Source: Vicinamibacterales bacterium (GTDB lineage: Bacteria > Acidobacteriota > Vicinamibacteria > Vicinamibacterales > UBA8438). Taken from it: a DNA stretch of 64,000 bases. Below the pieces are notes generated by a model. The model saw only the letters and a list, made by a program, of their open reading frames with translations, was not told where the DNA came from and did not search any database. Position numbers and translations under genes: made by a program. This document shows, piece after piece, positions 17,090 to 26,373 of this stretch. The stretch covers positions 1 through 64,000 of the forward strand of contig CATQHX010000019.1 in NCBI GenBank assembly GCA_958296065.1. The letters are read 5' to 3'. Numbering within the stretch: position 1 is the stretch's first letter; every line of letters begins with the position of its first letter.

Positions 17090-18463
17090 CTACGACAGGC
17101 CGGACAGCTCCTTCAGCTTGCCGGTGCTGTCGCCGAAGTTCTCCACGCGGACGCCGAGCCGGTGCAGCATGGTGAGCTGCAGGTTGGTCATCGGGGTGGT
17201 GTCCGCGGGATAGACGAGGTGGCGGTCGCCCCGGATGGCGCCGCCGTCGTGTCCGGCCAGCAGGAGCGGTACGTTGTTGTACTGGTGCGCGTCGCCGTCG
17301 CGAATCGGCGCGCCGTAGAGCAGCATCACGTTGTCGATCAGCGCGCCGTCGCCGTCGGGGGTGTCGGCCAGCTTGGCCACGAACTCGCTGAACAGCGACA
17401 CGTGGTACTCGTTGATCTTCTTCACCTTCTCGATCTTCTCGCGGTCCCCGCGGTGATGCGTCAGCGGGTGGTGCGGGTCGGCGACGCCGATCTGCGGATA
17501 TGTCGTGCCGCTCTGCTCGCGGCCGATCATGTAGGTGAAGACGCGCGTCGTGTCGGTCTGGTAGGCGAGCACGAGCAGGTCGTACATCAGTCGCGCGTGG
17601 TCCTCGAACGAGACCGGGATGCCGGCGGGCGATTCCAGCAGCGGCAGCTCGCGGTCGGCCTGCCGCTCGGCGATCTGGATGCGTCGCTCGATCTCGCGCA
17701 CCGCGTCGAGGTAGTTGTCCAGCTTGCGCTGGTCCTCGCCGTCCAGCCGGCCCTGCAGCCGGCCGATCTTGTCCATGACCGCGTCGAGGATGCTGCGCTG
17801 CTGCTTCGCGCGGGAGCGCCGCACGCCGGCGTCAGTGCTGCCGGCGTCGCCGAACAGTCGCTCGAACACCATGCGCGGGTTGGTCTCCCGCGGCATCGGC
17901 GTCGTCTCGTCGTGCCACGAGATGTTGAGGTACGCGCAACTGTAGCCGGTATCGCAGGTGCTGACGCCGTTGAACGTGTCGGCCCCTTCGAGCGAGAGCT
18001 CCAGCGACGGCAGCCGCGTCTCGCGTCCCAGTGTCCGGGCCGCGAACTGGTCCATCGAGGTCCCCAGATCGAGCTCCGACCCCTGCGTCTGCTCGGCGTG
18101 CAGGCCGGTCAGGAACGCCGCGGCGGGACGCGAGTGCGACCCGAGCGCCTCGCCGGGGCGGGCGAAGGCGGCGCGGTTGTCGAGGTTGGTCAGGACGGTG
18201 AGATGCTCGCGCACCGGCTCCATCGACCGCAACAGCCGCGGCAGCTCGAAGCCGGCCGACTCGGTGGTCGGCGTCCAGTCGCCCTCCTGCGTGATGATCC
18301 CGTTCGGCACGTAGACGACGCCGAGCCGCTTGGTCGGGTTCGCCGCGGTCTTCGCCAGCGCGGTGAACGCCGGCACCATGCTGTCCAGGAGCGGCAACGC
18401 CAGCGCCGTGCCCATTCCCCGCAGCACGGTGCGGCGCGCGATGGCCTTCTTCGTGACGATCAT
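17090..18463 (-). CDS. DUF1552 family protein with Tat-like leader
   Basis: The 457-residue product is a DUF1552 protein. Its N-terminus has a twin-arginine-like leader (RRTVLRGMGTALALPLLDSM), so it is probably folded before export. Family blocks include VYVPNGI, LTNLDN, SRPAAAFLTG, SLDL-type TSMDQFAA, SCAYLNISWHD, RQLDNYLDAVREIERRIQ-like helix, TRVFTYMIGREQSG, PLTHHRGD and NFGDSTGKL. DUF1552 genes almost always accompany DUF1592-type cytochrome genes in Planctomycetes, Verrucomicrobia and Acidobacteria; the ATG here overlaps the stop of that partner by four bases, so the two are coupled. The overall form recalls DUF1501/sulfatase-like secreted hydrolases, but no activity has been shown to my knowledge. 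Confidence 0.9.
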   Translation of the reverse strand: MIVTKKAIARRTVLRGMGTALALPLLDSMVPAFTALAKTAANPTKRLGVVYVPNGIITQEGDWTPTTESAGFELPRLLRSMEPVREHLTVLTNLDNRAAFARPGEALGSHSRPAAAFLTGLHAEQTQGSELDLGTSMDQFAARTLGRETRLPSLELSLEGADTFNGVSTCDTGYSCAYLNISWHDETTPMPRETNPRMVFERLFGDAGSTDAGVRRSRAKQQRSILDAVMDKIGRLQGRLDGEDQRKLDNYLDAVREIERRIQIAERQADRELPLLESPAGIPVSFEDHARLMYDLLVLAYQTDTTRVFTYMIGREQSGTTYPQIGVADPHHPLTHHRGDREKIEKVKKINEYHVSLFSEFVAKLADTPDGDGALIDNVMLLYGAPIRDGDAHQYNNVPLLLAGHDGGAIRGDRHLVYPADTTPMTNLQLTMLHRLGVRVENFGDSTGKLKELSGLS

Positions 18464-21030
18464 GATCCAACCCTCCTCAACTGAAACGGCGTGCTCTCGA
18501 TGATGCCCATGATCAGGGCGGACCAGCGGTAGTCGCTGGCCGCCGCGTCGCGCACGATCTGCCGGACCACCGGCCGGTCGTAGTGCTCCAGCCGCCGGCC
18601 GAGCCCGTAGGTGAGCAGCTTCTCGGTCACCGTCCGGGTGAACTCCTGGCGCCGGTCGAGCAGGAGCTGCCGCAACCCGCCCGGTCCTTCGAAGCGCTGG
18701 CCGTCCGGGGTGATCCCGGAGGCGTCGATGGGCGGACCGGGCTGGCCCGGGAACCGCGGATCGTCGGTGGTCCGCCAGCGGCCTATCGCGTCGAAGTTGT
18801 CGAGCGCGAAGCCGAGCGGGTCCATCAGGCGGTGGCAGACCGCGCAGCTCGGGTTGGCGCGGTGCGCCTCCATCCGCTCACGCTGCGACCTCGCCGCCGC
18901 CCCCGCATCCGTGTTCTCCTCCAGCGGCGGCACGTTGGCCGGCGGCGCCGGCGGCGGCGCCCCAAGCACTCGCTCGAGCAGCCACTTGCCGCGGTTCACC
19001 ACCGACGTGCGGGTGGAGTAGGAGGTGAGCGTCAGTATGCTCCCCTTGCCGATGATCCCCGCCCGCTGCTCGTCGGGCAGCGCCACCCGCCGGAAGTGAT
19101 TCCCGTACACGCCCGGGATCCCGTAGTGGCGGGCCAGTCGCTCGTTCAGGAACGTGTAGTCGGCCCGCAGCAACTCGATGGCGCTACGGTCCTCGCGGAG
19201 CTGGCTGGCGAGGAAGAGCTCGGTCTCGCGCTGCATCGCCTGGCGCAGGTTCTCGTCGAACGCCGGGAAGATGGTCGGGTCCGGCGCCACATTGCGGATC
19301 TTGTGCAGCTCGAGCCAGCGGTCGAAGAAGTTGCGCGACAGGCCGTCCGAGCGCGGATCGGCGAGCATGCGGCGCACCTGTTGCTCCAGAACGGCCGGCT
19401 GGGAGAGCGTTCCCCGTTCCGCCAGCGCGAGCAACTCGTCGTCGGGGATGCTGTTCCAGAGGAAGAATGACAGCCGCGACGCCAGCTCCACGTCGCCGAT
19501 GCGGTAGACGGTGACATTCGGATCCGCCGGCGGGCGCGGGACGCGGAACAGGAACTCCGGATCGACGAGCACCCGCTCCAGCACCGTCTGGATGCCCGCA
19601 TCGAAACTGCCCGCTTGCCGGCCCGATTCGAAGAAGCCGTAGAGGTGCTCGACGTCGGGTTGGGACACTGGCCGCCGGTAGGCGCGGCGGGCCAGCGCCC
19701 GGATGATCTCCCGCGCGCAGTCGGCTTCGGCGGCGCCGTCCACCTCCGGGCTGCAGACGAAGAGCCGCTCCCGGCTCGTCACCTGCTGCGGCGTCATGCC
19801 CCCGAACGGTCCCCCGATGACGACGTTCCCGACCGCCGGGTTGCCGTCCATCTCCTCGTCCGTGCTGTAGCCGAACGTCGACATGTCCACCGGCGGCTGC
19901 AGGACTCCCTCGTCGAGGGCCGGGTTGCGGACGAAGGCGACACCCACCGTGCGCAGCCCCGCCTGCGCCTGGACACGTACCTCGAAGTCGTCGTCGGCGT
20001 GGTTCGCGTACCACTCCCACTCGGCCCCGCCCATGCCGGAGCTGCCGCAGAAGCTGGCGATGCAGCGCTCGGCGTCGTCGCTCAGGCCCCCGCCGGCGAT
20101 GAACGTGGCGACCAGGGCGCCGTCGAGCCGCACGTCGAGCTGGTGCGGGGTGTTGCCGATGCCGCGGATGTAGTTGTAGAAGTTGCGGCGGAGTCCGACC
20201 CGGATGCTGTACTCCCCGTCGAGCGGGAAGTAGTGCCGCACCGCGATGCCGCCGCGGGTGCCGAACGGCAGGTCGTCGGTGTTGTGGTCGTCCTGGATCT
20301 CGCGGTCCGGCACGCGGTACGTGTCGAAGCGGGCGCGTAGCCCGGCATCGCCGATGGCGAGCTGGCTCACCTGGCGGGCCGCGTACAGGTAGCGCTCCAT
20401 CAGCGTCGGCGAAACCGACAGCACGTCGGCGATGTTGTCGAAACCCTCGTCCTCGTCGTCCGGCGGCAGCAACGCCTCGGGATCGATCTCCAGGCCGAGC
20501 AGGTCGCGGATGGCGTTGCCGTACTCCAGTCGGTTGAGGCGATGCACCGTCGTGCGCCCCGGGTTCATGTCGTCGGTCGCGACGCGGTCGAGTTCGGCCT
20601 CCAGCCAGTCCGCGACGCCGTCGTAGGTGGCCTCGTCGGGACGCGGCCGGCCCACCGGGGGCATCATCCGGGCGCGGAGCTTCAGCGCCACCATCTCCCA
20701 GTCCGCGGGGTGCGCGGCCACGTCGGCCGCGTCGAGCCCCTGCAGGGAAACGGGAACGCTGCCCACCGCGGCTCCCCGGTCGCTGTGGCAGCCGACGCAG
20801 TAGCGGTTCAGCATCGTGCGCACTTGGGGGGCGTCCATGGAAGGCGTCGTCTCCGCTGCTGCCGTCCGTACCGCGGGGGCCTGCGGATTGCCGCCCGCAG
20901 GACCCTCCGCCGCCGCCCCGGCGGGGAGCCACAGCAATCCGGCGGCTGCGACCCCTAGCCAGCCGCCTGTCCGGCGCACCGCGGCGCGGCGCCGCGCCGT
21001 CACGATCCGGCTCGCTCTCGCGTGTGACAT
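18460..21030 (-). CDS. DUF1592/DUF1588/DUF1585-type di-haem-motif protein
   Basis: An 856-residue exported protein starting at ATG 21030 behind AGAGGT. After the leader a cytochrome-type motif CVGCH lies at residues 78-82, followed by the domain series DUF1587 (HRLNRLEYGNAIRDLLGL), DUF1595, DUF1592 (ELASRLSFFLWNSIPDDELL), DUF1588 (NRGKWLLERVLGAPPPAPPANVP region) and DUF1585 (GRRLEHYDRPVVRQI). A second CXXCH motif occurs in the DUF1588 part (CAVCHRLMDPLG). These proteins are proposed to be periplasmic redox proteins, possibly linked to polysaccharide use; that role is not established. It overlaps the DUF1552 gene by four bases. A near-identical architecture is found at 31468-33918. Confidence 0.9.
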   Translation of the reverse strand: MSHARASRIVTARRRAAVRRTGGWLGVAAAGLLWLPAGAAAEGPAGGNPQAPAVRTAAAETTPSMDAPQVRTMLNRYCVGCHSDRGAAVGSVPVSLQGLDAADVAAHPADWEMVALKLRARMMPPVGRPRPDEATYDGVADWLEAELDRVATDDMNPGRTTVHRLNRLEYGNAIRDLLGLEIDPEALLPPDDEDEGFDNIADVLSVSPTLMERYLYAARQVSQLAIGDAGLRARFDTYRVPDREIQDDHNTDDLPFGTRGGIAVRHYFPLDGEYSIRVGLRRNFYNYIRGIGNTPHQLDVRLDGALVATFIAGGGLSDDAERCIASFCGSSGMGGAEWEWYANHADDDFEVRVQAQAGLRTVGVAFVRNPALDEGVLQPPVDMSTFGYSTDEEMDGNPAVGNVVIGGPFGGMTPQQVTSRERLFVCSPEVDGAAEADCAREIIRALARRAYRRPVSQPDVEHLYGFFESGRQAGSFDAGIQTVLERVLVDPEFLFRVPRPPADPNVTVYRIGDVELASRLSFFLWNSIPDDELLALAERGTLSQPAVLEQQVRRMLADPRSDGLSRNFFDRWLELHKIRNVAPDPTIFPAFDENLRQAMQRETELFLASQLREDRSAIELLRADYTFLNERLARHYGIPGVYGNHFRRVALPDEQRAGIIGKGSILTLTSYSTRTSVVNRGKWLLERVLGAPPPAPPANVPPLEENTDAGAAARSQRERMEAHRANPSCAVCHRLMDPLGFALDNFDAIGRWRTTDDPRFPGQPGPPIDASGITPDGQRFEGPGGLRQLLLDRRQEFTRTVTEKLLTYGLGRRLEHYDRPVVRQIVRDAAASDYRWSALIMGIIESTPFQLRRVGS

Positions 21031-21108
21031 CGCCTTACCTCTATGAACAGAGTCCCTAGCCCGACAATCGTCGCCTGGCGGCTCCGATTGCCGCCCAACC
21101 GGGCCTGA

Positions 21109-21147
21109 CTAGAAGGTCTGCGCCGTTTCTACGGCGCAGACTCCTAG
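21109..21147 (-). terminator. 11-bp hairpin at the ankyrin gene stop codon
   Basis: GTCTGCGCCGT (21116-21126) pairs perfectly with ACGGCGCAGAC (21131-21141) over a TTCT loop, flanked by CTAG at both ends (21109-21112 and 21144-21147). The TAG stop of the ankyrin gene (21144-21146) is inside the right flank. Probable terminator or stabiliser; same sequence family as 17038-17074. Confidence 0.6.
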
Positions 21148-22577
21148 CCGGCGCAACGCACGAGCTTGTCGCCCTCGTAGCACATCATCGACAACGGCGT
21201 TCGCTCGCGCTCGTTCATCGCCTGCATGTCGCCGCCGTGCTCGACGAGCAGATCGACGACCCCCGGCCACGCCTTGAACACGGCCGAGTGCAGGGCGGTG
21301 TCGCCGGCCTCGTTGCGGGTGTTGACGTCGGCGCCCAGGCTCAGGGCGAAGCGCGTCGCCTCCAGGTTCGGCCGCTCGTCCGCATGGAGGGCCTCGGCGA
21401 CCTCCGGCGGCACGCGCCGGTAGTGGCGGTCGATCTCGCCGTTGCTCCAGTCCGCTCCGGCGGCCATCATCAGCGGCGTCGTCCCGTCCCGCAGCGGCAG
21501 GAACGGGTCGGCGCCGTACTGCGCGAGGACGCGCATGATCTCGGCGTCGGCGTACTTCGCGGCCAGCAGGAACGGGGTGGCCCCGGCCAGCGATGCCGGC
21601 AGGACCCACCAGTTGGTCGCCCGCGGCACGCGGCTGCCGCCGCTGAGCCGGACGTCGGGGTCGGCGCCGTGGGCGAAGAGCGTCCTGACCAGCGTCGCGT
21701 CGGCGCGCAGCACGGCGGTGTGCAGGGCCGCGTAGCCGGCGCCTGCCGCGTTCGGCTCGGCCCCGCGCTCCAGCAGGAACGCGGCCAGCTCGCCGTGGCC
21801 GCTGAAGCTGGCGGTCACCAGGGAGGAAGCGCCGTCGGGCCCCGTCTCGTTCACGTCCGCCCCGGCGTCGAGCAGGTGCCGGGCGCTTTCCACGTGGCCG
21901 TGCCGGGCCGCGAACAGCAGCGGCGTGAACCCGCCCAGCGGCAGCTCGCGGGCGCGCTCGTCGCCCCGGCCGCCGACGCTCACGAGCAGCGAGCGGCTCT
22001 TGGTCCGTGCGTGGACGTCGGCCCCGTGCTCGATCAGGATGCGCACCACGTCCGCGTGGCCCTGGGCCACCGCCCACATCAGCGCCGTCTGCCCGCGGGA
22101 GGACTCCCGCGCGTTGACGTTGCCCGCCCCGTGCTCGAACAGCGCGGCGACCGCGTCCGCCGTGCCCGTCCGGGCGCAGGTCATCAGCGCCGTCTCGCCC
22201 ATCGTGGTGGCGGCGTTCGGATCGGCCCCGGCTTCCAGGAGTCGCACGACCAGCGGGGTGCTGCGGTTGATGCAGGCGAGCGCGAGGGGCGTTACCCCGT
22301 AGGCGTTGGCGGCCCCGGCGTCCGCGCCGGCGTCGAGCAGCAGGTCGACGGATTCGGGATCGTCCCAGCGGACGGCCCAGTGGAGTACCGTCGCGCCGTC
22401 GGCCTCCGGCGCGTTCACGTCGGCACCGTCGTCGACCAAGGCGCGGACCGCGGCATGGTCACCGCCCCGGACCGCCTCCTTGAGCTGCAGGTCGGCGGAC
22501 TCGGCGAGCGATCCCGTGCCCCCCAGCAGCACGAATGCCAGCAGGCCGACGGTCGGGGCCCCGGTTCCGATGCGCAT
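21144..22577 (-). CDS. Exported ankyrin-repeat protein
   Basis: The 477-residue product has a signal peptide (residues about 1-26) and then about ten to eleven ankyrin repeats. Typical repeat segments are DGATVLHWAVRWDDPESVDLLLDAGAD, TALMTCARTGTADAVAALFEHGA and TALHSAVFKAWPGVVDLLVEHG (each given here only as overlapping pieces of the TALH and LLL-AGAD consensus). Ankyrin domains bind other proteins; export makes a periplasmic partner likely. Two unusual insertions interrupt the repeat spacing (one around RSLLVSVGGRGDERA, one with YRRVPPEVAEAL). It lies 113 bases upstream of the DUF1592-type gene on the same strand, separated by a hairpin, and a second ankyrin protein accompanies the other DUF1552 pair. 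Confidence 0.88.
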   Translation of the reverse strand: MRIGTGAPTVGLLAFVLLGGTGSLAESADLQLKEAVRGGDHAAVRALVDDGADVNAPEADGATVLHWAVRWDDPESVDLLLDAGADAGAANAYGVTPLALACINRSTPLVVRLLEAGADPNAATTMGETALMTCARTGTADAVAALFEHGAGNVNARESSRGQTALMWAVAQGHADVVRILIEHGADVHARTKSRSLLVSVGGRGDERARELPLGGFTPLLFAARHGHVESARHLLDAGADVNETGPDGASSLVTASFSGHGELAAFLLERGAEPNAAGAGYAALHTAVLRADATLVRTLFAHGADPDVRLSGGSRVPRATNWWVLPASLAGATPFLLAAKYADAEIMRVLAQYGADPFLPLRDGTTPLMMAAGADWSNGEIDRHYRRVPPEVAEALHADERPNLEATRFALSLGADVNTRNEAGDTALHSAVFKAWPGVVDLLVEHGGDMQAMNERERTPLSMMCYEGDKLVRCAG

Positions 22578-22781
22578 GCTACCCCCTCGTGTTCCGGCTT
22601 CGACGTCTCCGACGGCGCTTCCGAACGAGCGAGCTGCTACCGAACGGGCGAGCTAAGGTTGCAGAGGATTATACGGGCATTCCTCCTGGTCCGCCGACCC
22701 GTATGGATCTTCACGGCGCGCCCCGATGCTCGAAGCGGCCGGAAGTTTCTACCCGTCAGCGACGGCCGGTGACCCGGAACG

Positions 22782-23819
22782 TCAGCGGACCGTGTAGGTC
22801 CGGCTGTAGCCGTTGCGGCCGTTCGTCATCGTGAACGTGCCGTCGGCTTGCACGGATGCTCTCAGCCAGTGGCCCTCGCACTCTTCCGACTCGCCGAAGT
22901 TGGCGATCATGTCGTCCGCCGTGTTGTGGCCCTCGGCGGTCAGGGCCAGGTGCCCCTGCCAGATGCCTTCGACCCGGGGCATTTCCGCGACGCGGTCGTA
23001 CATGTGCGGCGCGGTGATCCCCTTGCGGGGGCCGTTGTTGAACACCACCACCTGCGGGTCGATGGCCCGCAGGTGCGCCGGCGCGCCGGCCCCGTCGAAG
23101 GCGCCGTGGCGGCTGGTCTGGTACAGCGTGACCGTCCCCAGCCGGTTGACCGGGCACGACAGCTTCATCTCCATGTCCCAGTCGAGATCGCCGAGGTTCA
23201 GGAACGAGAAGCCGCCGTAGCTGAACAGTGCGCCCAAGGTCCGCTGGTTCTCCGCCGACGCGGGCGGACGGGTCTCGGCTCCCTCGCAGTGCGGGTTGGG
23301 TCCGCCGCCGGCGAGCGTCTCGGAGATGAGCTCCATGTTGGAAGAGATCATCCGCACCTCGACGTCGCCCAGAGACAGGACGTCGCCGGTGTTGGCGACC
23401 ATTCGTGCGTCGCCCGCGACCTCCAGATAAAGGTCGCGCCACTGCTGGTTGCGCTCCTCCGTCTCGCCGCCGTGATCGAGGAAGCGCTCGATCGGGACCA
23501 TCGCAGCCAGCTCCCGGAGGCTGCCGACGTGGTCGGTGTGGAAGTGCGTGATCAGCATGTAGTCGAGCCTCTCGAGGCCGGCCTCCTGCATCGCCGCGAC
23601 GATGCGCTCGGCGTCCCGGCCCTCCGGCCGTGGCCAGCCGGTGTCGACGAGCATCGACTCGCCGGTCGGGGAGACGATCAGGGTCGCGCCACCGCCTTCG
23701 ACGTCGACCCAGTAGATGTCCATGGTCTGCGCGGAAGCAGCAGATGCGGCAAGGATGCAGCAGGCCAGGGCGCAACGCGTCGCGCCGACCAGACGTCCCA
23801 GGGTTCCGGCGTCTCGCAT
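22782..23819 (-). CDS. Exported metallo-beta-lactamase-fold hydrolase, ComEC-like
   Basis: Start ATG 23819 follows GAGGAGGGG; a longer open frame upstream has no site. The 345-residue product has a signal peptide (about 31 residues, ending ASAQT) and then a ComEC/Rec2-type MBL domain: MDIYWVDVEGGGATLI, MLVDTGWPR and the metal-binding motif HFHTDH at residues 92-97. FLDHGG and LNLGDLDWDME supply later ligands. Members hydrolyse phosphodiesters or related bonds with two bound metal ions. The substrate is unknown. A cysteine in NPHCEGAE and another in LSCPVNR, plus CEGHW near the C-terminus, suggest disulfides. It is transcribed away from the membrane-protein gene at 24163. Confidence 0.87.
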   Translation of the reverse strand: MRDAGTLGRLVGATRCALACCILAASAASAQTMDIYWVDVEGGGATLIVSPTGESMLVDTGWPRPEGRDAERIVAAMQEAGLERLDYMLITHFHTDHVGSLRELAAMVPIERFLDHGGETEERNQQWRDLYLEVAGDARMVANTGDVLSLGDVEVRMISSNMELISETLAGGGPNPHCEGAETRPPASAENQRTLGALFSYGGFSFLNLGDLDWDMEMKLSCPVNRLGTVTLYQTSRHGAFDGAGAPAHLRAIDPQVVVFNNGPRKGITAPHMYDRVAEMPRVEGIWQGHLALTAEGHNTADDMIANFGESEECEGHWLRASVQADGTFTMTNGRNGYSRTYTVR

Positions 23820-24162
23820 AGTGCCCCTCCTCGCCTTCCGGCAGTGACTCGACCATCGGCAGTCTAGGAGCTTGCGCCGCAGAACGCAACGAAGTGGAGT
23901 TCTGTGACGCAAGGTCGTGGAGCGGGGGGGGGGATGGGCCGAAACGCCGAGCCTGCGAGGCGTTTCGGGGCGCTAGCGCCCCGACGTCCGCGTTGGGAGT
24001 CTGCTCGCGCGAACCCTGCCGCGCAAACTTCCAGCGTCGCGCAGGTGTCACAATCTGTCAACGATTCGTGGGGGAATGGCGGGGACTGGTCCGCTCACGG
24101 GTGTCCGGAACGGTCGTCGTACGGGATATGTAGAAGGATGATTCGGTGGGGATGACGGGGCC
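23820..24162. other. Divergent intergenic region rich in hairpins
   Basis: This 343-base region lies between the starts of the MBL gene (minus) and the membrane-protein gene (plus). It holds three successive hairpins (23864-23983), a run of ten G (23924-23933) and further TG-rich sequence up to the ATG at 24163. The leader just before 24163 has no clear Shine-Dalgarno; GGGGATGACGGGG is the nearest purine-rich stretch. No protein gene was found. Confidence 0.55.
23864..23983. repeat. Three adjacent hairpins incl. an 18-bp palindrome
   Basis: Hairpin 1: CTTGCGCCGCAGAAC (23871-23885) with GTTCTGTGACGCAAG (23899-23913), 15 positions with two non-Watson-Crick pairs, preceded by CTAGGAG as in the repeats at 21109 and 17038. 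Hairpin 2: CCGAAACGCC (23939-23948) with GGCGTTTCGG (23959-23968), perfect 10-bp stem. Hairpin 3: perfect palindrome CGGGGCGCTAGCGCCCCG (23966-23983). They lie upstream of two divergent genes, so termination is not the obvious function. Confidence 0.6.
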
Positions 24163-26370
24163 ATGTGGAAGATGTGGTTGCGTGAGCACGGCAGGTGGCT
24201 GGCAGCCGGGGCCGGCGTCATGGTGGCCGGTTTCGGACTCGCCCGTTTCTGGTGGTTCGAGTTCGGCATGGCGCTCATCCTGCTCGGGGCCGCTGCGCTG
24301 GGTTACCTGGTGGGGTTGGCACGGTCGGCGGTTCTCGATGCCGAGCTGACGGAACGTATCGACCGGCAACTCGACGAGCTGCGCGAGGAACAACGGCGGG
24401 CGCAGGAGGAGAAGTGGCTCTCCGACGGCGTATCGCCAATCGAGCAGAGCTGGCGGGCGCTGGCGCAGCGGGCCGGCGCCACGGACGAAGACCCGGCGGC
24501 CGCGGCCGTGTCCGCGACCGACATCGATCGGCGGCTCGCCGACCTCATCCGGCAGCGCTGCGACCGGGTCTGGAACGGCATCAAGGAGAAACGGTACTGG
24601 CGGCAGGTGGACGGGAAGACGGTCGGCCCCGATCTCGGTGCGATCGGGAAGGAGATCGAAGGCGTCGTCCGGGAGGTCGCCGGGTTGTATCACCAGGACA
24701 GGGACGATCCCGTCATGGAGGCGCGACTGGGCGACATCCTGCTGATGAGTCGCTCGGTCCTCGGGGAGCTCCTGGCCCAGCTCCAGCAGATCGGGCGCTT
24801 CGTGCCGGTCGTCGATCTTCCTGCGCAGAGCCTGGTGATGGTCAAGGCCAGGCTGGAGCAGCTCCAGCAGGTGCGCAAGGCCTACCGGTTCTACGCGCGC
24901 CACAGGCGCGTGATCGACGCCGGGAGTATGGTGGCGCGGGTCGCCTCGGGGATGAGCCCGGTCACGTTGGCGGCCTGGTTGGTGGGTGGCGAGGCCGTGA
25001 GACTCGCAGGCGCGCACGTTGCGAAGAAGTACGTCGACGCTTGGCTGAGGGACGCCCTCGAATCCTCGGTCGCGCTCGTCTACGAGCACGTGGCGCGCAT
25101 CTACGATCCGGGGCGGGTGCGGCGGAGCGCCGACTACGCGGCGTTGTTCGCCGCGCTCGACGTGCACCGCCGCATCCCCGGCGTCGACCACAATCGCAGG
25201 CTGCTGCTGGACCGTATCCTGCGCGCGCGGATCCCGGACGAGTTCGCGAAGCTCGCGCTGCTGCGCGCGCTCGCCGACGACGGGGTTCCCGATGGGGCCG
25301 AGGCGCCGCCGGTCGACCTGCGTTCGCTGCCGCCGGCGAAGCGTCAGGCGATCGCGGAGCGGCTCGGCGAGATCCTGCCGGAGATGCGCGGACTCGACGA
25401 GCCGGAGGCCAGTCAGGCGATCGAGGACCTGGAGAGTCGCCTGGGGCACGGCCTGCAGGTTCCTCTGGTGCGCTCCGGCAGCCGCGCCGCGGTGCGTGTC
25501 GAGGAGGGCTTCGTGCAGTTGGCCGTGCTGGCCTGCGACTGGTGCCGGTTCGACCGCGAGAAGGCGCGCAAGGCGATCCGGGACGGCCCGTTCGCCCGCG
25601 CCGCACGCAAGGCCTGCGGGGAGGACTGGGGCGGGAAACTGCTGAAGAAAGCGCTGGACGAGGCCTTCGACGAGGCGGTCGACACCGGAGGGGCCGGGGG
25701 AGCGCCTGTACGCCGCCTGATCGAACCGCCGCGGGACCTGGTGGGAGAGGAGCTGGCGGCGCCGCTCGTCGACGCGATCATCGACCTGCTGGCGGGAGCG
25801 ACGCTCGACCCGTGGCCGCCGGAGCACGATCACATGGTGCTGCTCAACGCCTCGGTGCTGCTCGGCGCCCCGAAGCAGGTGGAAGCGCGCTGGAGCAGGT
25901 ACCTGGCGGCGGTGTCGAAGCGGTTGCGCACCCGGCTGAAGCATTCGCAGGCGTCGTCCTGGCCCAAGCCCGCGGCGCCGGCGATCCTGCGAGCGAGCGG
26001 CGGTCAGGAGCTCCCCGCGCCGGGAATCGTCGTCACGCCTCCGTCGGTACCCCGGCCGCTGGCGGTCTTCGAAGCGGCCGGCGAGGCCCCGCCGCGGTGG
26101 GTGCTCCTCTTCGCCGATCGTGCCGTCGTAGGACGCGCGCCCGAGGGAATCGTGGCGCTGGACGACGCCGCACCGGAGGTCCATGGCCGGGAGAGCGTGC
26201 GCTTCCTGCGCCGGAAGGGCGTGCTGTCGGACGATCTCGTCGTCTGTTGCGGTGTTCGTCGCTTGACTGTCGCCGGGCCGGTGGCGGGAACCTTCGCGGG
26301 GTTCTTCGGTCCCGTTCTGGAGCAGTACGGCCTCGACGCGGACGCGCTCGAACTCGAGGAGGAAGCCTGA
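24163..26370 (+). CDS. Membrane-anchored protein of unknown family
   Basis: The 735-residue product has two transmembrane helices near the N-terminus (about residues 11-28 and 34-52: LAAGAGVMVAGFGLA and MALILLGAAALGYLVGL). A charged coiled coil follows (DAELTERIDRQLDELREEQ, about residues 58-85). The bulk is soluble and helical, with a short hydrophobic stretch near residues 262-290 (SPVTLAAWLVGG). I recognise no family. The C-terminal 90 residues look like a beta-rich domain (WVLLFADRAVVG, DDLVVCCGVRRLTV). The gene ends three bases before the GTG of the AAA-ATPase/nuclease gene, so the pair is probably translationally coupled. This is the most unusual unknown in the window, and its GC and codon use look like the neighbours'. 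Confidence 0.75.
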   Translation: MWKMWLREHGRWLAAGAGVMVAGFGLARFWWFEFGMALILLGAAALGYLVGLARSAVLDAELTERIDRQLDELREEQRRAQEEKWLSDGVSPIEQSWRALAQRAGATDEDPAAAAVSATDIDRRLADLIRQRCDRVWNGIKEKRYWRQVDGKTVGPDLGAIGKEIEGVVREVAGLYHQDRDDPVMEARLGDILLMSRSVLGELLAQLQQIGRFVPVVDLPAQSLVMVKARLEQLQQVRKAYRFYARHRRVIDAGSMVARVASGMSPVTLAAWLVGGEAVRLAGAHVAKKYVDAWLRDALESSVALVYEHVARIYDPGRVRRSADYAALFAALDVHRRIPGVDHNRRLLLDRILRARIPDEFAKLALLRALADDGVPDGAEAPPVDLRSLPPAKRQAIAERLGEILPEMRGLDEPEASQAIEDLESRLGHGLQVPLVRSGSRAAVRVEEGFVQLAVLACDWCRFDREKARKAIRDGPFARAARKACGEDWGGKLLKKALDEAFDEAVDTGGAGGAPVRRLIEPPRDLVGEELAAPLVDAIIDLLAGATLDPWPPEHDHMVLLNASVLLGAPKQVEARWSRYLAAVSKRLRTRLKHSQASSWPKPAAPAILRASGGQELPAPGIVVTPPSVPRPLAVFEAAGEAPPRWVLLFADRAVVGRAPEGIVALDDAAPEVHGRESVRFLRRKGVLSDDLVVCCGVRRLTVAGPVAGTFAGFFGPVLEQYGLDADALELEEEA

Positions 26371-26373
26371 GCC

